Program-made: the position numbers and the translations under genes | The notes under the pieces: generated by a model | What the model was told of the DNA's origin: nothing | Seen by the model: only the letters and a program-made list of their open reading frames with translations | The model's database searches: none | Shown here: positions 1 to 7,511 of the stretch, one piece after another | How positions within the stretch are numbered: the first letter of the stretch is position 1 | Layout: every line of letters starts with the position of its first letter | From: Proteiniphilum sp. UBA1403 | Lineage (GTDB): Bacteria; Bacteroidota; Bacteroidia; Bacteroidales; Dysgonomonadaceae | Length of the DNA: 28,008 nucleotides | Assembly (NCBI GenBank): GCA_002305715.1 | Contig: DBQD01000071.1 | Location: 107,910 to 135,917 of the forward strand | Reading direction: 5' to 3'

Positions 1-27
1 AAATATAAGGGAAATATAAGGGAAATA
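1..27. repeat. Short tandem repeat at window edge
   Basis: The 11-base unit AAATATAAGGG occurs twice in tandem, followed by a third diverged copy starting AAATACGG. It lies downstream of crcB. No function is evident, and the repeat may continue beyond the window. Confidence 0.6.
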
Positions 28-92
28 CGGAGTATGTCCCACCCATGCTTTACACAAAGTCCATCCATCACCCATTCATTATGAGATAAGGG

Positions 93-473
93 TTATAACA
101 GGTGACCAATTTTCATGCCGAACCATACCGAAAGAAGACCCAAGAGGATGCTTACAGCGGTATACAGAGCAAAGAGTCCCCATTGGTTCAGTTCAATCAG
201 GCGCAGATTTTCAAAAGCAAACGTGGAAAATGTGGTGTATCCACCGCAGAAACCGACGATCATGAGCAATCGGAACGATTGATTTTCGGGATTGTGTGCA
301 AAGAACCAACCCGAAAACAGTCCGATGAGCAGGCAACCCAAAATATTGGTCGTGAACGTACCAAGAAACAACCAATCTGGATGAAAATAACGAGCAGCCA
401 GTCGCGAAGTAAGAAAACGTAGTACACTACCAACACCTCCGCCCACACACACCAATAGCAAATCTTTCCACAT
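93..473 (-). CDS. crcB: Fluoride ion channel CrcB/Fluc
   Basis: This is a small inner-membrane fluoride exporter of the CrcB/Fluc family, which forms a dual-topology dimer. The 126-residue protein has four hydrophobic segments. It carries the family signatures GGGVGSVLRF (residues 11-20), TNILGCLLIG with the conserved Asn (about residue 43), and GGYTTFSTFAFE (about 77-88), which includes the phenylalanines that line the fluoride path in characterised members. I chose the ATG at 471-473 (MWKDLL) over an in-frame ATG 51 bases upstream. It gives the usual family length, and a TAnnTTTG box at 495-502 would put the transcript start between the two codons. The gene is divergent from the esterase gene. 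No fluoride riboswitch is seen upstream. Confidence 0.95.
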   Translation of the reverse strand: MWKDLLLVCVGGGVGSVLRFLTSRLAARYFHPDWLFLGTFTTNILGCLLIGLFSGWFFAHNPENQSFRLLMIVGFCGGYTTFSTFAFENLRLIELNQWGLFALYTAVSILLGLLSVWFGMKIGHLL

Positions 474-494
474 ATAAAACTGTTTTACAGATCG

Positions 495-502
495 CAAAGA
501 TA
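495..502 (-). promoter_or_regulatory. Putative -7 box of crcB promoter
   Basis: On the minus strand the sequence reads TATCTTTG, an exact match to the Bacteroidota -7 consensus TAnnTTTG. It ends 22 bases before the chosen crcB start codon. No convincing TTTG -33 element is seen at the right spacing, so the call rests on one box and its position. Confidence 0.4.
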
Positions 503-559
503 TCGGTAAAACAGCAGAAATCACCTCTCCTGCAAGGGTGATAAATCCAAATGAATTGC

Positions 560-567
560 TATATTTG
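560..567 (+). promoter_or_regulatory. Putative -7 box of esterase promoter
   Basis: TATATTTG matches TAnnTTTG and lies 48 bases before the esterase ATG, in the divergent intergenic region. The -33 element is not recognisable. Confidence 0.4.
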
Positions 568-615
568 TACTATGGTATCATACAATGAGTTGAAATCACT
601 AAATCTTAATAGAAT

Positions 616-1773
616 ATGAAGCACTGTTTTCTTATTTTGTCTGTATTACTGATATCGTTATCGCTTCAAGCACAGGAAAATCTCCCATTTGGAGAAAGAC
701 GCGAGATTGTCTCTCCGGAGATTCATCCCGATAACAGCGTTACTTTTCGTTTGTTGGCTCCCAATGCGAACAGCGTGGAGGTAACAGGTGACTTCCTGAC
801 TCAAGGTAGACTGCCTTTGACAAAAGATGCCAATGGCATTTGGTCCTGCACCACAGGTCCACTCCCTTCAGAGCTTTATACCTATTCATATGTGGTGGAT
901 GGACTTTCTATGAACGACCCCAACAATGTCTATTACCGTCGCGATGTGGCCAGCACACTCAATATCTTTCTCATTGCCAACGGACAAGCCGATCTTTATA
1001 AGGTAAACAAGGTACCGCACGGTACCATCGCAAAGCGTTGGTATACATCACCAAAGAATAAGATGGATCGTAGAATTACCATATACACTCCTCCCGGATA
1101 TGAGAAAAGCGATGCCAATTACCCTGTTCTTTATCTTCTGCACGGCATGGGTGGCGATGAAGAGGCTTGGATGACCCTGGGAAGAGCCTCCCAGATTCTG
1201 GACAACCTGATTGCAGCCGGTAAAGCAGAGCCGATGATTGTGGTGATGCCCAACGGCAATGTGGTACAGGAGGCAGCACCGGGAGAATCATCGTTGGGAT
1301 TCTACAAACCTCAGTTTCAACTACCCCACAGCATGGACGGCACCTACGAGGAGTCGTTCCACGAGATAATCGAATTTGTGGATGACAATTACAGAACCAT
1401 TGCCAACAAATCGAGAAGAGCTATTGCGGGGCTTTCCATGGGTGGTTTTCACGCCCTTCACATTTCACGGTTTTACCCCAATACGTTCGATTATATAGGC
1501 CTTTTCTCGGCTGCAATCAATCCCAACCAGTCGGCACAATCGCATGTTTACAATAACATCGAGGGTACCCTGCTCAATCAGCGGAATAACGGCTACAAGC
1601 TTTACTGGATTGCTATCGGCAAGGAGGATTTCCTGTATCAGGCAAATGAGGAGTTCAGGAAAAGACTCGATTTAATTGATTTTACCTATCTCTATCGGGA
1701 GTCGGATGGAGGTCACATCTGGCGTAACTGGAGAATTTATCTGTCCGAATTTGTGCCCATGCTTTTTAAATGA
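616..1773 (+). CDS. Secreted CE1-like esterase with N-terminal E-set domain
   Basis: This is a probable periplasmic or surface carbohydrate esterase of the esterase-D/feruloyl-esterase type, with an alpha/beta-hydrolase fold. The signal peptide covers residues 1-20, ending LQAQ. Residues about 35-120 resemble the immunoglobulin-like, CBM48-related E-set module found before such esterases. The catalytic domain starts near residue 135 (YTPPGYEKS, LYLLHGMGG). The nucleophile is Ser274 in GLSMGG, His367 lies in GGHIWRNW, and Asp338 in GKEDFLY is the likely acid. Length (385 residues) and domain order fit the family. Substrates of relatives are esterified xylan or pectin side groups. None can be assigned here, because no SusCD pair or glycoside hydrolase lies beside it. 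Confidence 0.85.
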   Translation: MKHCFLILSVLLISLSLQAQENLPFGERREIVSPEIHPDNSVTFRLLAPNANSVEVTGDFLTQGRLPLTKDANGIWSCTTGPLPSELYTYSYVVDGLSMNDPNNVYYRRDVASTLNIFLIANGQADLYKVNKVPHGTIAKRWYTSPKNKMDRRITIYTPPGYEKSDANYPVLYLLHGMGGDEEAWMTLGRASQILDNLIAAGKAEPMIVVMPNGNVVQEAAPGESSLGFYKPQFQLPHSMDGTYEESFHEIIEFVDDNYRTIANKSRRAIAGLSMGGFHALHISRFYPNTFDYIGLFSAAINPNQSAQSHVYNNIEGTLLNQRNNGYKLYWIAIGKEDFLYQANEEFRKRLDLIDFTYLYRESDGGHIWRNWRIYLSEFVPMLFK

Positions 1774-1858
1774 ATAAGGGTAGATGAATGAATTTGCATT
1801 TTTTCGTTTTTAAATAAAAAATAACTACCATCACCGACAAAAAGTGAGTTTTTATACA

Positions 1859-1866
1859 TAGATTTG
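1859..1866 (+). promoter_or_regulatory. Putative -7 box before ECF S-component gene
   Basis: TAGATTTG matches TAnnTTTG and is 60 bases upstream of the ATG at 1927. It may drive the cluster of the next five genes. The -33 element is poor. The 153-base gap has no B12-box or other recognisable riboswitch. Confidence 0.4.
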
Positions 1867-1926
1867 CACGTTTTGGATTATGCTCACATTTGAAATAATT
1901 AGAACAACATTATAATACAACCAATT

Positions 1927-2436
1927 ATGTCAACAACAGCAAAATTGTACACATTAAACCTTGCCAACACGAAAACCTATTTGTTTGCAGTTATTTTTGT
2001 AGTGGGTAACCTATTGCTTCCACAGCTTGCACATCTGGTGCCCCAAGGTGGTTTCATCTTCCTACCCATCTATTTCTTTACCCTGATTGCTGCGTATAAA
2101 TATGGCATTCACGTGGGACTGCTCACCGCCCTTCTTTCTCCGATGGCTAACCATCTCTTGTTCGGTATGCCTCCTATGGCTGTGCTCCCGGCCATCATTA
2201 TCAAGTCGGCTATCCTGGCTATTGCGGCAGCCCTTGTTGCAAAACACTTCGGAAAAGTATCGTTGGTAGGTATCCTGCTGGCTATCATGGCGTATCAAGT
2301 TATCGGTACCGCCATTGAATGGGGAATGACCCAGAACTTCTTTGCTGCAGTTCAGGATTTCCGCATTGGTCTGCCGGGTATGCTGCTTCAGCTTGTGGGA
2401 GGATATGTTGTATTGAAAGCATTGGCTAGAATGTGA
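1927..2436 (+). CDS. ECF transporter S component, substrate unknown
   Basis: This is a 169-residue integral membrane protein with about five to six hydrophobic segments. It resembles substrate-capture (S) components of energy-coupling-factor vitamin transporters. Features seen are LNLANTKTY near the N-terminus, an early GNLLLPQ segment, GGFIFLPIYFFTLIAAYKYG (about residues 41-60), SPMANHLLFGMPP and a C-terminal GGYVVLKAL helix. No ECF ATPase (EcfA) or EcfT is encoded here, so it would have to share a module encoded elsewhere, as group II systems do. Next to a phosphoribosyltransferase and a TonB receptor it probably imports the same ligand the receptor brings across the outer membrane. The ligand cannot be read from sequence. 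Confidence 0.75.
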   Translation: MSTTAKLYTLNLANTKTYLFAVIFVVGNLLLPQLAHLVPQGGFIFLPIYFFTLIAAYKYGIHVGLLTALLSPMANHLLFGMPPMAVLPAIIIKSAILAIAAALVAKHFGKVSLVGILLAIMAYQVIGTAIEWGMTQNFFAAVQDFRIGLPGMLLQLVGGYVVLKALARM

Positions 2437-2480
2437 TAGATTCGCCAAGATACATGCCCGTATAATCTAACGGTTAAAAA

Positions 2481-2882
2481 ATGGTCAACGAAAAAACATT
2501 CGATGAAGTGTTGCAACGGTTTCGGGAAATTGAGTTTCTCGAAACCTTCGACATGATTGTCGCCATTGCCAATGGGGGCATTATTCCGGCAGCTATCATC
2601 AACCAGCGATTAAATACTGAAATCCATCTTTTAAAAATAAACTTACGCGATCCGTTTCAGCAACCAAAGTACGACACACCGAAGCTGGTTTCACCTATCG
2701 ACTTCGATTTTCACAACAAGACGATACTGTTGGTGGAAGATCGCATTAAAACAGGGGCAACTGTACAACTCGCCATCCATCTTTTACAGGGTGCCAAGCA
2801 AATAAAGACCTTTGCCGTAAACGGCAAAGCCGATTATTCGCTGTACAATGAAACCTGTTTTAAATTCCCCTGGATCATATGA
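2481..2882 (+). CDS. Short purine-type phosphoribosyltransferase
   Basis: This is a 133-residue type I phosphoribosyltransferase domain protein, probably cytoplasmic. The PRPP-binding loop is ILLVEDRIKTGATV (about residues 81-94), with the acidic pair and the TGxT turn. An early loop ANGGIIPA (about 30-37) fits the family's pyrophosphate loop. The end, CFKFPWII, resembles the FPW ending of COG2236/xanthine-guanine-type enzymes. It is shorter than typical hypoxanthine or xanthine enzymes (150-200 residues). Its stop overlaps the TonB-receptor start (ATGA), which suggests translational coupling. A base-like ligand converted to its nucleotide inside the cell is a reasonable inference; the base is unknown. 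A non-catalytic or regulatory role is the alternative. Confidence 0.7.
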   Translation: MVNEKTFDEVLQRFREIEFLETFDMIVAIANGGIIPAAIINQRLNTEIHLLKINLRDPFQQPKYDTPKLVSPIDFDFHNKTILLVEDRIKTGATVQLAIHLLQGAKQIKTFAVNGKADYSLYNETCFKFPWII

Positions 2883-4768
2883 ACAGATGCATATTTTTTC
2901 TCTTTTTCTGCCAACTGACAACGGGGTTGTTGTGGGCTGAAAACAGAGAAAATGAGGTAAGCAAGGATACAATTCGGCTTGATGAGGTTGTTGTAACTGG
3001 CAGCATGCCGAAAGTGAACCTGCGCAATGTGCCGATGAGCATCTCGGTGGTCTCAGAAGAGAGAATTGAGGGGAGAATGCAACCATCTCTCCTACCGCTT
3101 TTAACTGAAGAGGTACCCGGACTCTTTATCGCACAACGTGGTGTGATGGGATATGGTGTTGCCAATGGTGCCGCTGGAGGTATGAGCATACGCGGTATAG
3201 GTGGCGCACCAACTGTGGGAGTGCTAGTGTTAATAGACGGCCACCCGCAGTACATGGGTTTGATGGGACATCCACTGGCCGACAGTTACCAATCGATGAT
3301 GACCGAGCGAGTGGAGGTGGTAAGAGGACCAGCCTCCATGCTCTACGGCTCCAATGCAATGGGAGGAGTGATCAACATCATCACCAAGAAACAGAAAACC
3401 GATGGGAGTCACCACTCGGCACAACTCTCCTACGGGAGCTACAACACACTGAGTGCGGAAGTTTCATCGGGTTATCGGAAGAAGCAGTTTCATGCAAACG
3501 GGAACGTGGGCTATAATCGCTCCGATGGTCACCGCATGGAGATGGATTTCGAACAATTCAGTGGGTACCTAAAAACAGGATACGAATTTAACACGAACTG
3601 GAGCAGTTTTGTGGATTTGAATCTGTCGAAAACAGTAAGTTCAAATCCGGGACCTATTACCAATCAAATGATTGACAACGATGCTGATGTCTTGCGAGGC
3701 ATGGCTTCTGTGGCAATTGAAAACGAATATGACAAGACATCGGGAGCGGTGAAGTTTTTCTACAACTTTGGCTCTCATGAGATCAACGACGGCATTCCAG
3801 TTATTTCATCAGCCTTACCTCCTGTATACCGGTTTCGTTCAAATGACCAAATGTTTGGGTTTACAATGTACGAATCCTACTCCCTCTTTGACGGGAACAA
3901 AACAACGGCCGGGTTCGACTACCAACGCTATGGAGGTAAGGCATGGAACAAGTTTCCCGATGAAGCGAACAACGTGGATTTGGCCGATGTACATCTCAAC
4001 AACATAGCAGGTTATCTGAATCTGCAGCAGAATATTCTGCAAGATCGTCTCACCCTGAATGCCGGTGTGCGACTAGATCACCACCAGAAAAATGGTTCGG
4101 AATGGATACCCCAGTTTGGACTTAGCTTTACACCAACCGCTACCACATCGGTTAAAGCCATTGCCAGCAAGGGTTTCCGCAATCCAACCATCCGGGAAAT
4201 GTATATGTTCCCACCCCAGAATGCAGATCTGAAGCCGGAGCGATTGATGAATTACGAAATATCGCTCCTACAAGCTTTTCCGGAGAAGGGAATCAGCATT
4301 GGCTTGAACCTCTTCTACATAAATGGAGACAACATGATTCGACAACCACAACCCAATGTGGGCAAGTGGGAGAATACCGGAGAGGTGGAGAACAAAGGGT
4401 TTGAACTTTCTATGAATTACCGGGCGACAGATAATCTCCGTTTCTCGGCGAACTATAGCCTGCTGGATATGACCTATGCAATAGCAGGTGCACCGAAACA
4501 TAAATTCAACCTCAATGGAGATTATTCCATTGCTCGTTGGAGCCTTTCTACCGGATTGCAATATCTTGGGTCACTTTACACAAAAGTAAACCCTGAGCCG
4601 GTAGCAGTAAATGTCCTGTTGTGGAACGTACGGATCAACTACAACGTTACCAACGGAGTAAGCCTCTTCATACGAGGTGAAAATCTCCTCAACCAAGATT
4701 ACGAAATTAATGCCGGATATCCAATGCCCGGCGCTACCCTATTCGGAGGAATAAGGGTTCATATTTAA
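2879..4768 (+). CDS. TonB-dependent outer-membrane receptor
   Basis: This is a 629-residue TonB-dependent transporter of the BtuB/CirA-like class, without the long SusC N-terminal extension. The signal peptide is residues 1-20 (ending LLWA). A TonB-box-like segment, LDEVVVTGS, is at about 34-42. The plug domain follows (VPMSISVVSEERIE, SIRGIGG, VLVLIDGHPQYMG, ERVEVVRGPASMLYGSNAMGGVINIITKK). The rest is a beta-barrel with alternating aromatic strands and a late GENLLNQDYEINAGYPMPG motif. It starts inside the stop of the phosphoribosyltransferase gene. It contains no cysteine-rich or His-rich loop that would mark a metal or haem receptor. The linked ECF S component argues for a vitamin-like or base-like ligand. 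Confidence 0.93.
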   Translation: MNRCIFFLFFCQLTTGLLWAENRENEVSKDTIRLDEVVVTGSMPKVNLRNVPMSISVVSEERIEGRMQPSLLPLLTEEVPGLFIAQRGVMGYGVANGAAGGMSIRGIGGAPTVGVLVLIDGHPQYMGLMGHPLADSYQSMMTERVEVVRGPASMLYGSNAMGGVINIITKKQKTDGSHHSAQLSYGSYNTLSAEVSSGYRKKQFHANGNVGYNRSDGHRMEMDFEQFSGYLKTGYEFNTNWSSFVDLNLSKTVSSNPGPITNQMIDNDADVLRGMASVAIENEYDKTSGAVKFFYNFGSHEINDGIPVISSALPPVYRFRSNDQMFGFTMYESYSLFDGNKTTAGFDYQRYGGKAWNKFPDEANNVDLADVHLNNIAGYLNLQQNILQDRLTLNAGVRLDHHQKNGSEWIPQFGLSFTPTATTSVKAIASKGFRNPTIREMYMFPPQNADLKPERLMNYEISLLQAFPEKGISIGLNLFYINGDNMIRQPQPNVGKWENTGEVENKGFELSMNYRATDNLRFSANYSLLDMTYAIAGAPKHKFNLNGDYSIARWSLSTGLQYLGSLYTKVNPEPVAVNVLLWNVRINYNVTNGVSLFIRGENLLNQDYEINAGYPMPGATLFGGIRVHI

Positions 4769-4826
4769 ATAAGTCTGTAATTATTCTGGTCGGACCTTTT
4801 TTAGGGTACAACACAGAAGATCGATA

Positions 4827-4834
4827 TACGTTTG
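4827..4834 (+). promoter_or_regulatory. Putative -7 box before DUF362 gene
   Basis: TACGTTTG matches TAnnTTTG and lies 50 bases before the DUF362 start, in a 115-base gap. It could let the redox genes be transcribed separately from the transport genes. The -33 element is not clear. Confidence 0.35.
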
Positions 4835-4883
4835 AGATACGCAGAAATAAACACTGATAATCAATAAAACAAAATTCAACTAT

Positions 4884-5825
4884 ATGGACAGACGCAATTT
4901 TTTACGAAAGATTGCCCTCACGGGAGCGGCAATTACGACGATTAAGGAGGTTGAAGCAATGAGTTTGCTTTCTCAATCCTTTGAAACAACGAAGGCAACG
5001 GCAAAATATGACTTGGTTGCTATCATGGGAGGCGAACCGGAAGAGATGTTTCGCAAAGCCATCGCTGAAATGGGGGGAATGAAAACCTTTATCAGCAAAG
5101 GAGACAAGGTGTGTGTTAAACCCAACATCGGATGGGATCAACCGGTTGAAATGGCTGCCAACACCAATCCGAAACTAATAGCAGAAATAGTTAAGCAGTG
5201 TTTTGATGCCGGTGCATCTGAGGTAACCGTATTTGACCATACCTGCGACGACTGGCGTAAATCGTACAGTAATAGCGGCATAGAGGAGGCGGCCAAGAAG
5301 GCAGGAGCAAAAGTGGTGCCTGCACACCAGGAATCATACTACAAAGCGGTAAGCTTACCAAAAGGGAAAAGCCTGAAAAATGCAAAAATTCATCAAGCTA
5401 TCGTGGACAGCGATAAATGGATTAATGTGCCTGTATTGAAAAATCACGGAGGAGCGCAGTTGAGTATCTCCATGAAAAATTATATGGGTATAGTGTGGGA
5501 CAGAGGCTTTTTCCATGCCAACGACCTTCAACAGTGCATTGCCGATGTGTGCACCTACGAAAAACGTCCGGTGCTGAATGTGGTTGATGCGTACAGACTG
5601 ATGAAAACTAGCGGACCAAGAGGTAAATCACTTGCCGATGTAGTTCTCTCCAAAGGTCTCTTCATGTCACAAGATATTATTGCTGCTGATACCGCTGCTG
5701 CCAACTTCTTTAACCAGGCTCGGGAGATGCCGCTCGAAAAAGTTTCGCACATTGCTAAAGGTCAGGAACTGGGTGTAGGGACTATGAATCTTGAGAGTTT
5801 GAATATCAAAAGATTGCGAATGTAG
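4884..5825 (+). CDS. Tat-signal DUF362 protein
   Basis: This is a 313-residue protein. The N-terminus MDRRNFLRKIALTGAA has the twin-arginine pattern (RRNFLRK) followed by a short hydrophobic stretch, so export in folded form is likely. The remainder matches the DUF362 family: VCVKPNIGWD (about residues 76-85), NPKLIAEIVKQCFDAGASEVTVFDH, WINVPVLKNHGGAQLSISMKNYMGIVWD and a late DIIAADTAAANFF. It lacks the C-terminal ferredoxin domain carried by some DUF362 members. The partner polyferredoxin encoded 23 bases downstream may supply electrons. The biochemical role of DUF362 is not established to my knowledge, so no reaction is proposed. Start choice is supported by the Tat motif. Confidence 0.85.
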   Translation: MDRRNFLRKIALTGAAITTIKEVEAMSLLSQSFETTKATAKYDLVAIMGGEPEEMFRKAIAEMGGMKTFISKGDKVCVKPNIGWDQPVEMAANTNPKLIAEIVKQCFDAGASEVTVFDHTCDDWRKSYSNSGIEEAAKKAGAKVVPAHQESYYKAVSLPKGKSLKNAKIHQAIVDSDKWINVPVLKNHGGAQLSISMKNYMGIVWDRGFFHANDLQQCIADVCTYEKRPVLNVVDAYRLMKTSGPRGKSLADVVLSKGLFMSQDIIAADTAAANFFNQAREMPLEKVSHIAKGQELGVGTMNLESLNIKRLRM

Positions 5826-5848
5826 AACCATCAAGAAACAGTCATATC

Positions 5849-7453
5849 ATGTTAAAAAAGATACGTGTTATACTGTCTCTCTTGCTATTCTCCCTGATTA
5901 CATTTTATTTTCTCGACTTCAGGGATCTTCTACCGAAAGGTATTGATGTGTTGGCAAAGATACAGTTTATACCTGCACTATTGTCACTCAACATACTGAT
6001 ACTTACATCGTTGCTATTGCTTACATTGCTATTTGGCAGGGTGTATTGCTCATCAGTCTGTCCGATGGGTGTCTATCAGGATGTTGTTGCATGGTTATCT
6101 AAAAGATTTACCCGTAAGAAAAAGTATACCTTCAGCAGAGCAAAAAGCATCCTTCGCTGGGGTGTATTAGGGGCGACAGTAGTGGCATTCATTTTTGGGT
6201 TCACCTTTTTAGTGGGCCTACTCGATCCCTATGGTGCATACGGTAGAATGGCCACCCATTTATTGCGACCGGCTTATCTAGCGGGCAACAACCTATTGGA
6301 GTCAATTTTCACCTCCTTCAACAATTACTCGTTTTACAAAGTAAGTATCTACATGCTGAGTCTTTTCTCCACGCTTATCGCCCTTATAACACTGGCGGTG
6401 ATTGGCTATTTGGCATGGCGTAACGGTAGGACCTGGTGCAACACCATCTGTCCTGTGGGTACGACGCTTGGCTTTTTAAGCAAATTTGCTCTGTGTAAAG
6501 TAGTGTTTGTGGATGAGAAATGTAATTCGTGCGGTTTGTGTGCCATGAAGTGCAAGGCCTCCTGCATCGACTCCAAGAACAAACAAATTGATCACAGTCG
6601 CTGCGTCACCTGCTTTAACTGCCTCGAGGTTTGTAAGCACAATGCAATGAAATATCGGTTTGGTAACCCATTCCAAAAAAGAACAGCAGGAAGAGAGACT
6701 TCATTCAAATATCTCGCTGAGGAGAAGAGGAGCAACGCAGGTTTCACCTCGAAAGTGGAAAACAGATCCATGCAAGTGCAAGAGGTGGATGAGTCCAAAC
6801 GCCGCTTTCTATCGGCATCGCTCATAACAAGTTGCGCAGCAGGTAGCCTGATAGCTCAGGAGGTTTCGAACGGACTACTACCTAAAAAGCATCTCTCAAG
6901 GCAAGTACCCATTGCACCACCGGGCGCACTTTCTTTTGAGCACCTACGGGAAAAATGCATCTCTTGCCATCTCTGTGTGAGTAAATGCCCCAGTCATGTA
7001 ATCAAGCCGGCTCTTCTGGAATATGGACTTGGCGGTATTATGCAGCCCAAACTCTATTTCGATCATGGGTTTTGCAACTATGACTGCACCATTTGTGGGG
7101 AGGTTTGTCCAACTGGAGCTATTCAACCACTCACAAAGGAGGAAAAAAATCACACCCAGATGGGTAAGGTACAATTCATCAAAGAGAACTGTATTGTATA
7201 TTATGATGAGACAAGTTGCGGAGCCTGTTCGGAGCACTGCCCCACTCAGGCAGTTCACATGGTCCCCTATAAGGGTGCGCTCACCATTCCGGAAACCGAC
7301 ACCTCCATCTGTGTAGGTTGTGGAGGATGTGAATATGTCTGTCCCGCAATACCCTTCAAAGCCATTTATGTGGAGGGTTTGGCAACCCAGAACATCATAG
7401 AAATGGAAAAGGTAGAAGTGGAAGATACTATAATTGACGATTTTGGATTTTGA
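5849..7453 (+). CDS. NapH-NapG-like fused membrane polyferredoxin
   Basis: This is a 534-residue membrane iron-sulfur protein. The N-terminal half resembles NapH: several transmembrane segments, two CxxxCP motifs (GRVYCSSVCP with C67/C71, and WCNTICP with C197/C201), and a two-cluster ferredoxin starting CNSCGLC at C225 and continuing CVTCFNCLEVC. After a linker comes SKRRFLSAS (R318/R319) with a weakly hydrophobic stretch, like a Tat signal inside the chain. The C-terminal half is NapG-like, with further 4Fe-4S motifs (CISCHLCVSKCP, CTICGEVCP, CGACSEHCP, CVGCGGCEYVCP). In the nitrate-reductase system NapG and NapH are separate quinol-oxidising electron-transfer proteins. No nap, nos or other terminal reductase lies nearby. 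By context it would serve the DUF362 protein. Confidence 0.85.
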   Translation: MLKKIRVILSLLLFSLITFYFLDFRDLLPKGIDVLAKIQFIPALLSLNILILTSLLLLTLLFGRVYCSSVCPMGVYQDVVAWLSKRFTRKKKYTFSRAKSILRWGVLGATVVAFIFGFTFLVGLLDPYGAYGRMATHLLRPAYLAGNNLLESIFTSFNNYSFYKVSIYMLSLFSTLIALITLAVIGYLAWRNGRTWCNTICPVGTTLGFLSKFALCKVVFVDEKCNSCGLCAMKCKASCIDSKNKQIDHSRCVTCFNCLEVCKHNAMKYRFGNPFQKRTAGRETSFKYLAEEKRSNAGFTSKVENRSMQVQEVDESKRRFLSASLITSCAAGSLIAQEVSNGLLPKKHLSRQVPIAPPGALSFEHLREKCISCHLCVSKCPSHVIKPALLEYGLGGIMQPKLYFDHGFCNYDCTICGEVCPTGAIQPLTKEEKNHTQMGKVQFIKENCIVYYDETSCGACSEHCPTQAVHMVPYKGALTIPETDTSICVGCGGCEYVCPAIPFKAIYVEGLATQNIIEMEKVEVEDTIIDDFGF

Positions 7454-7511
7454 TTATACGTACGATGCATTATTCCGACTGAAATAGGTTACATTCAAAG
7501 ATAATTGTTGA

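Noticed and set aside
474..615. Possible fluoride riboswitch upstream of crcB
   Set aside because: The predicted leader from the -7 box to the start codon is only about 15-20 bases, and no fluoride-riboswitch pseudoknot pattern is visible on the minus strand.
1774..1926. Possible cobalamin or other riboswitch before the ECF S-component gene
   Set aside because: The gap is 153 bases, with a -7 box only 60 bases before the ATG. No B12 box, THI box or other conserved core was seen.
4770..4810. GGTCGGACC followed by six T as a terminator of the TonB-receptor gene
   Set aside because: The inverted part leaves a one-base loop and a four-base stem, too small for a credible hairpin.
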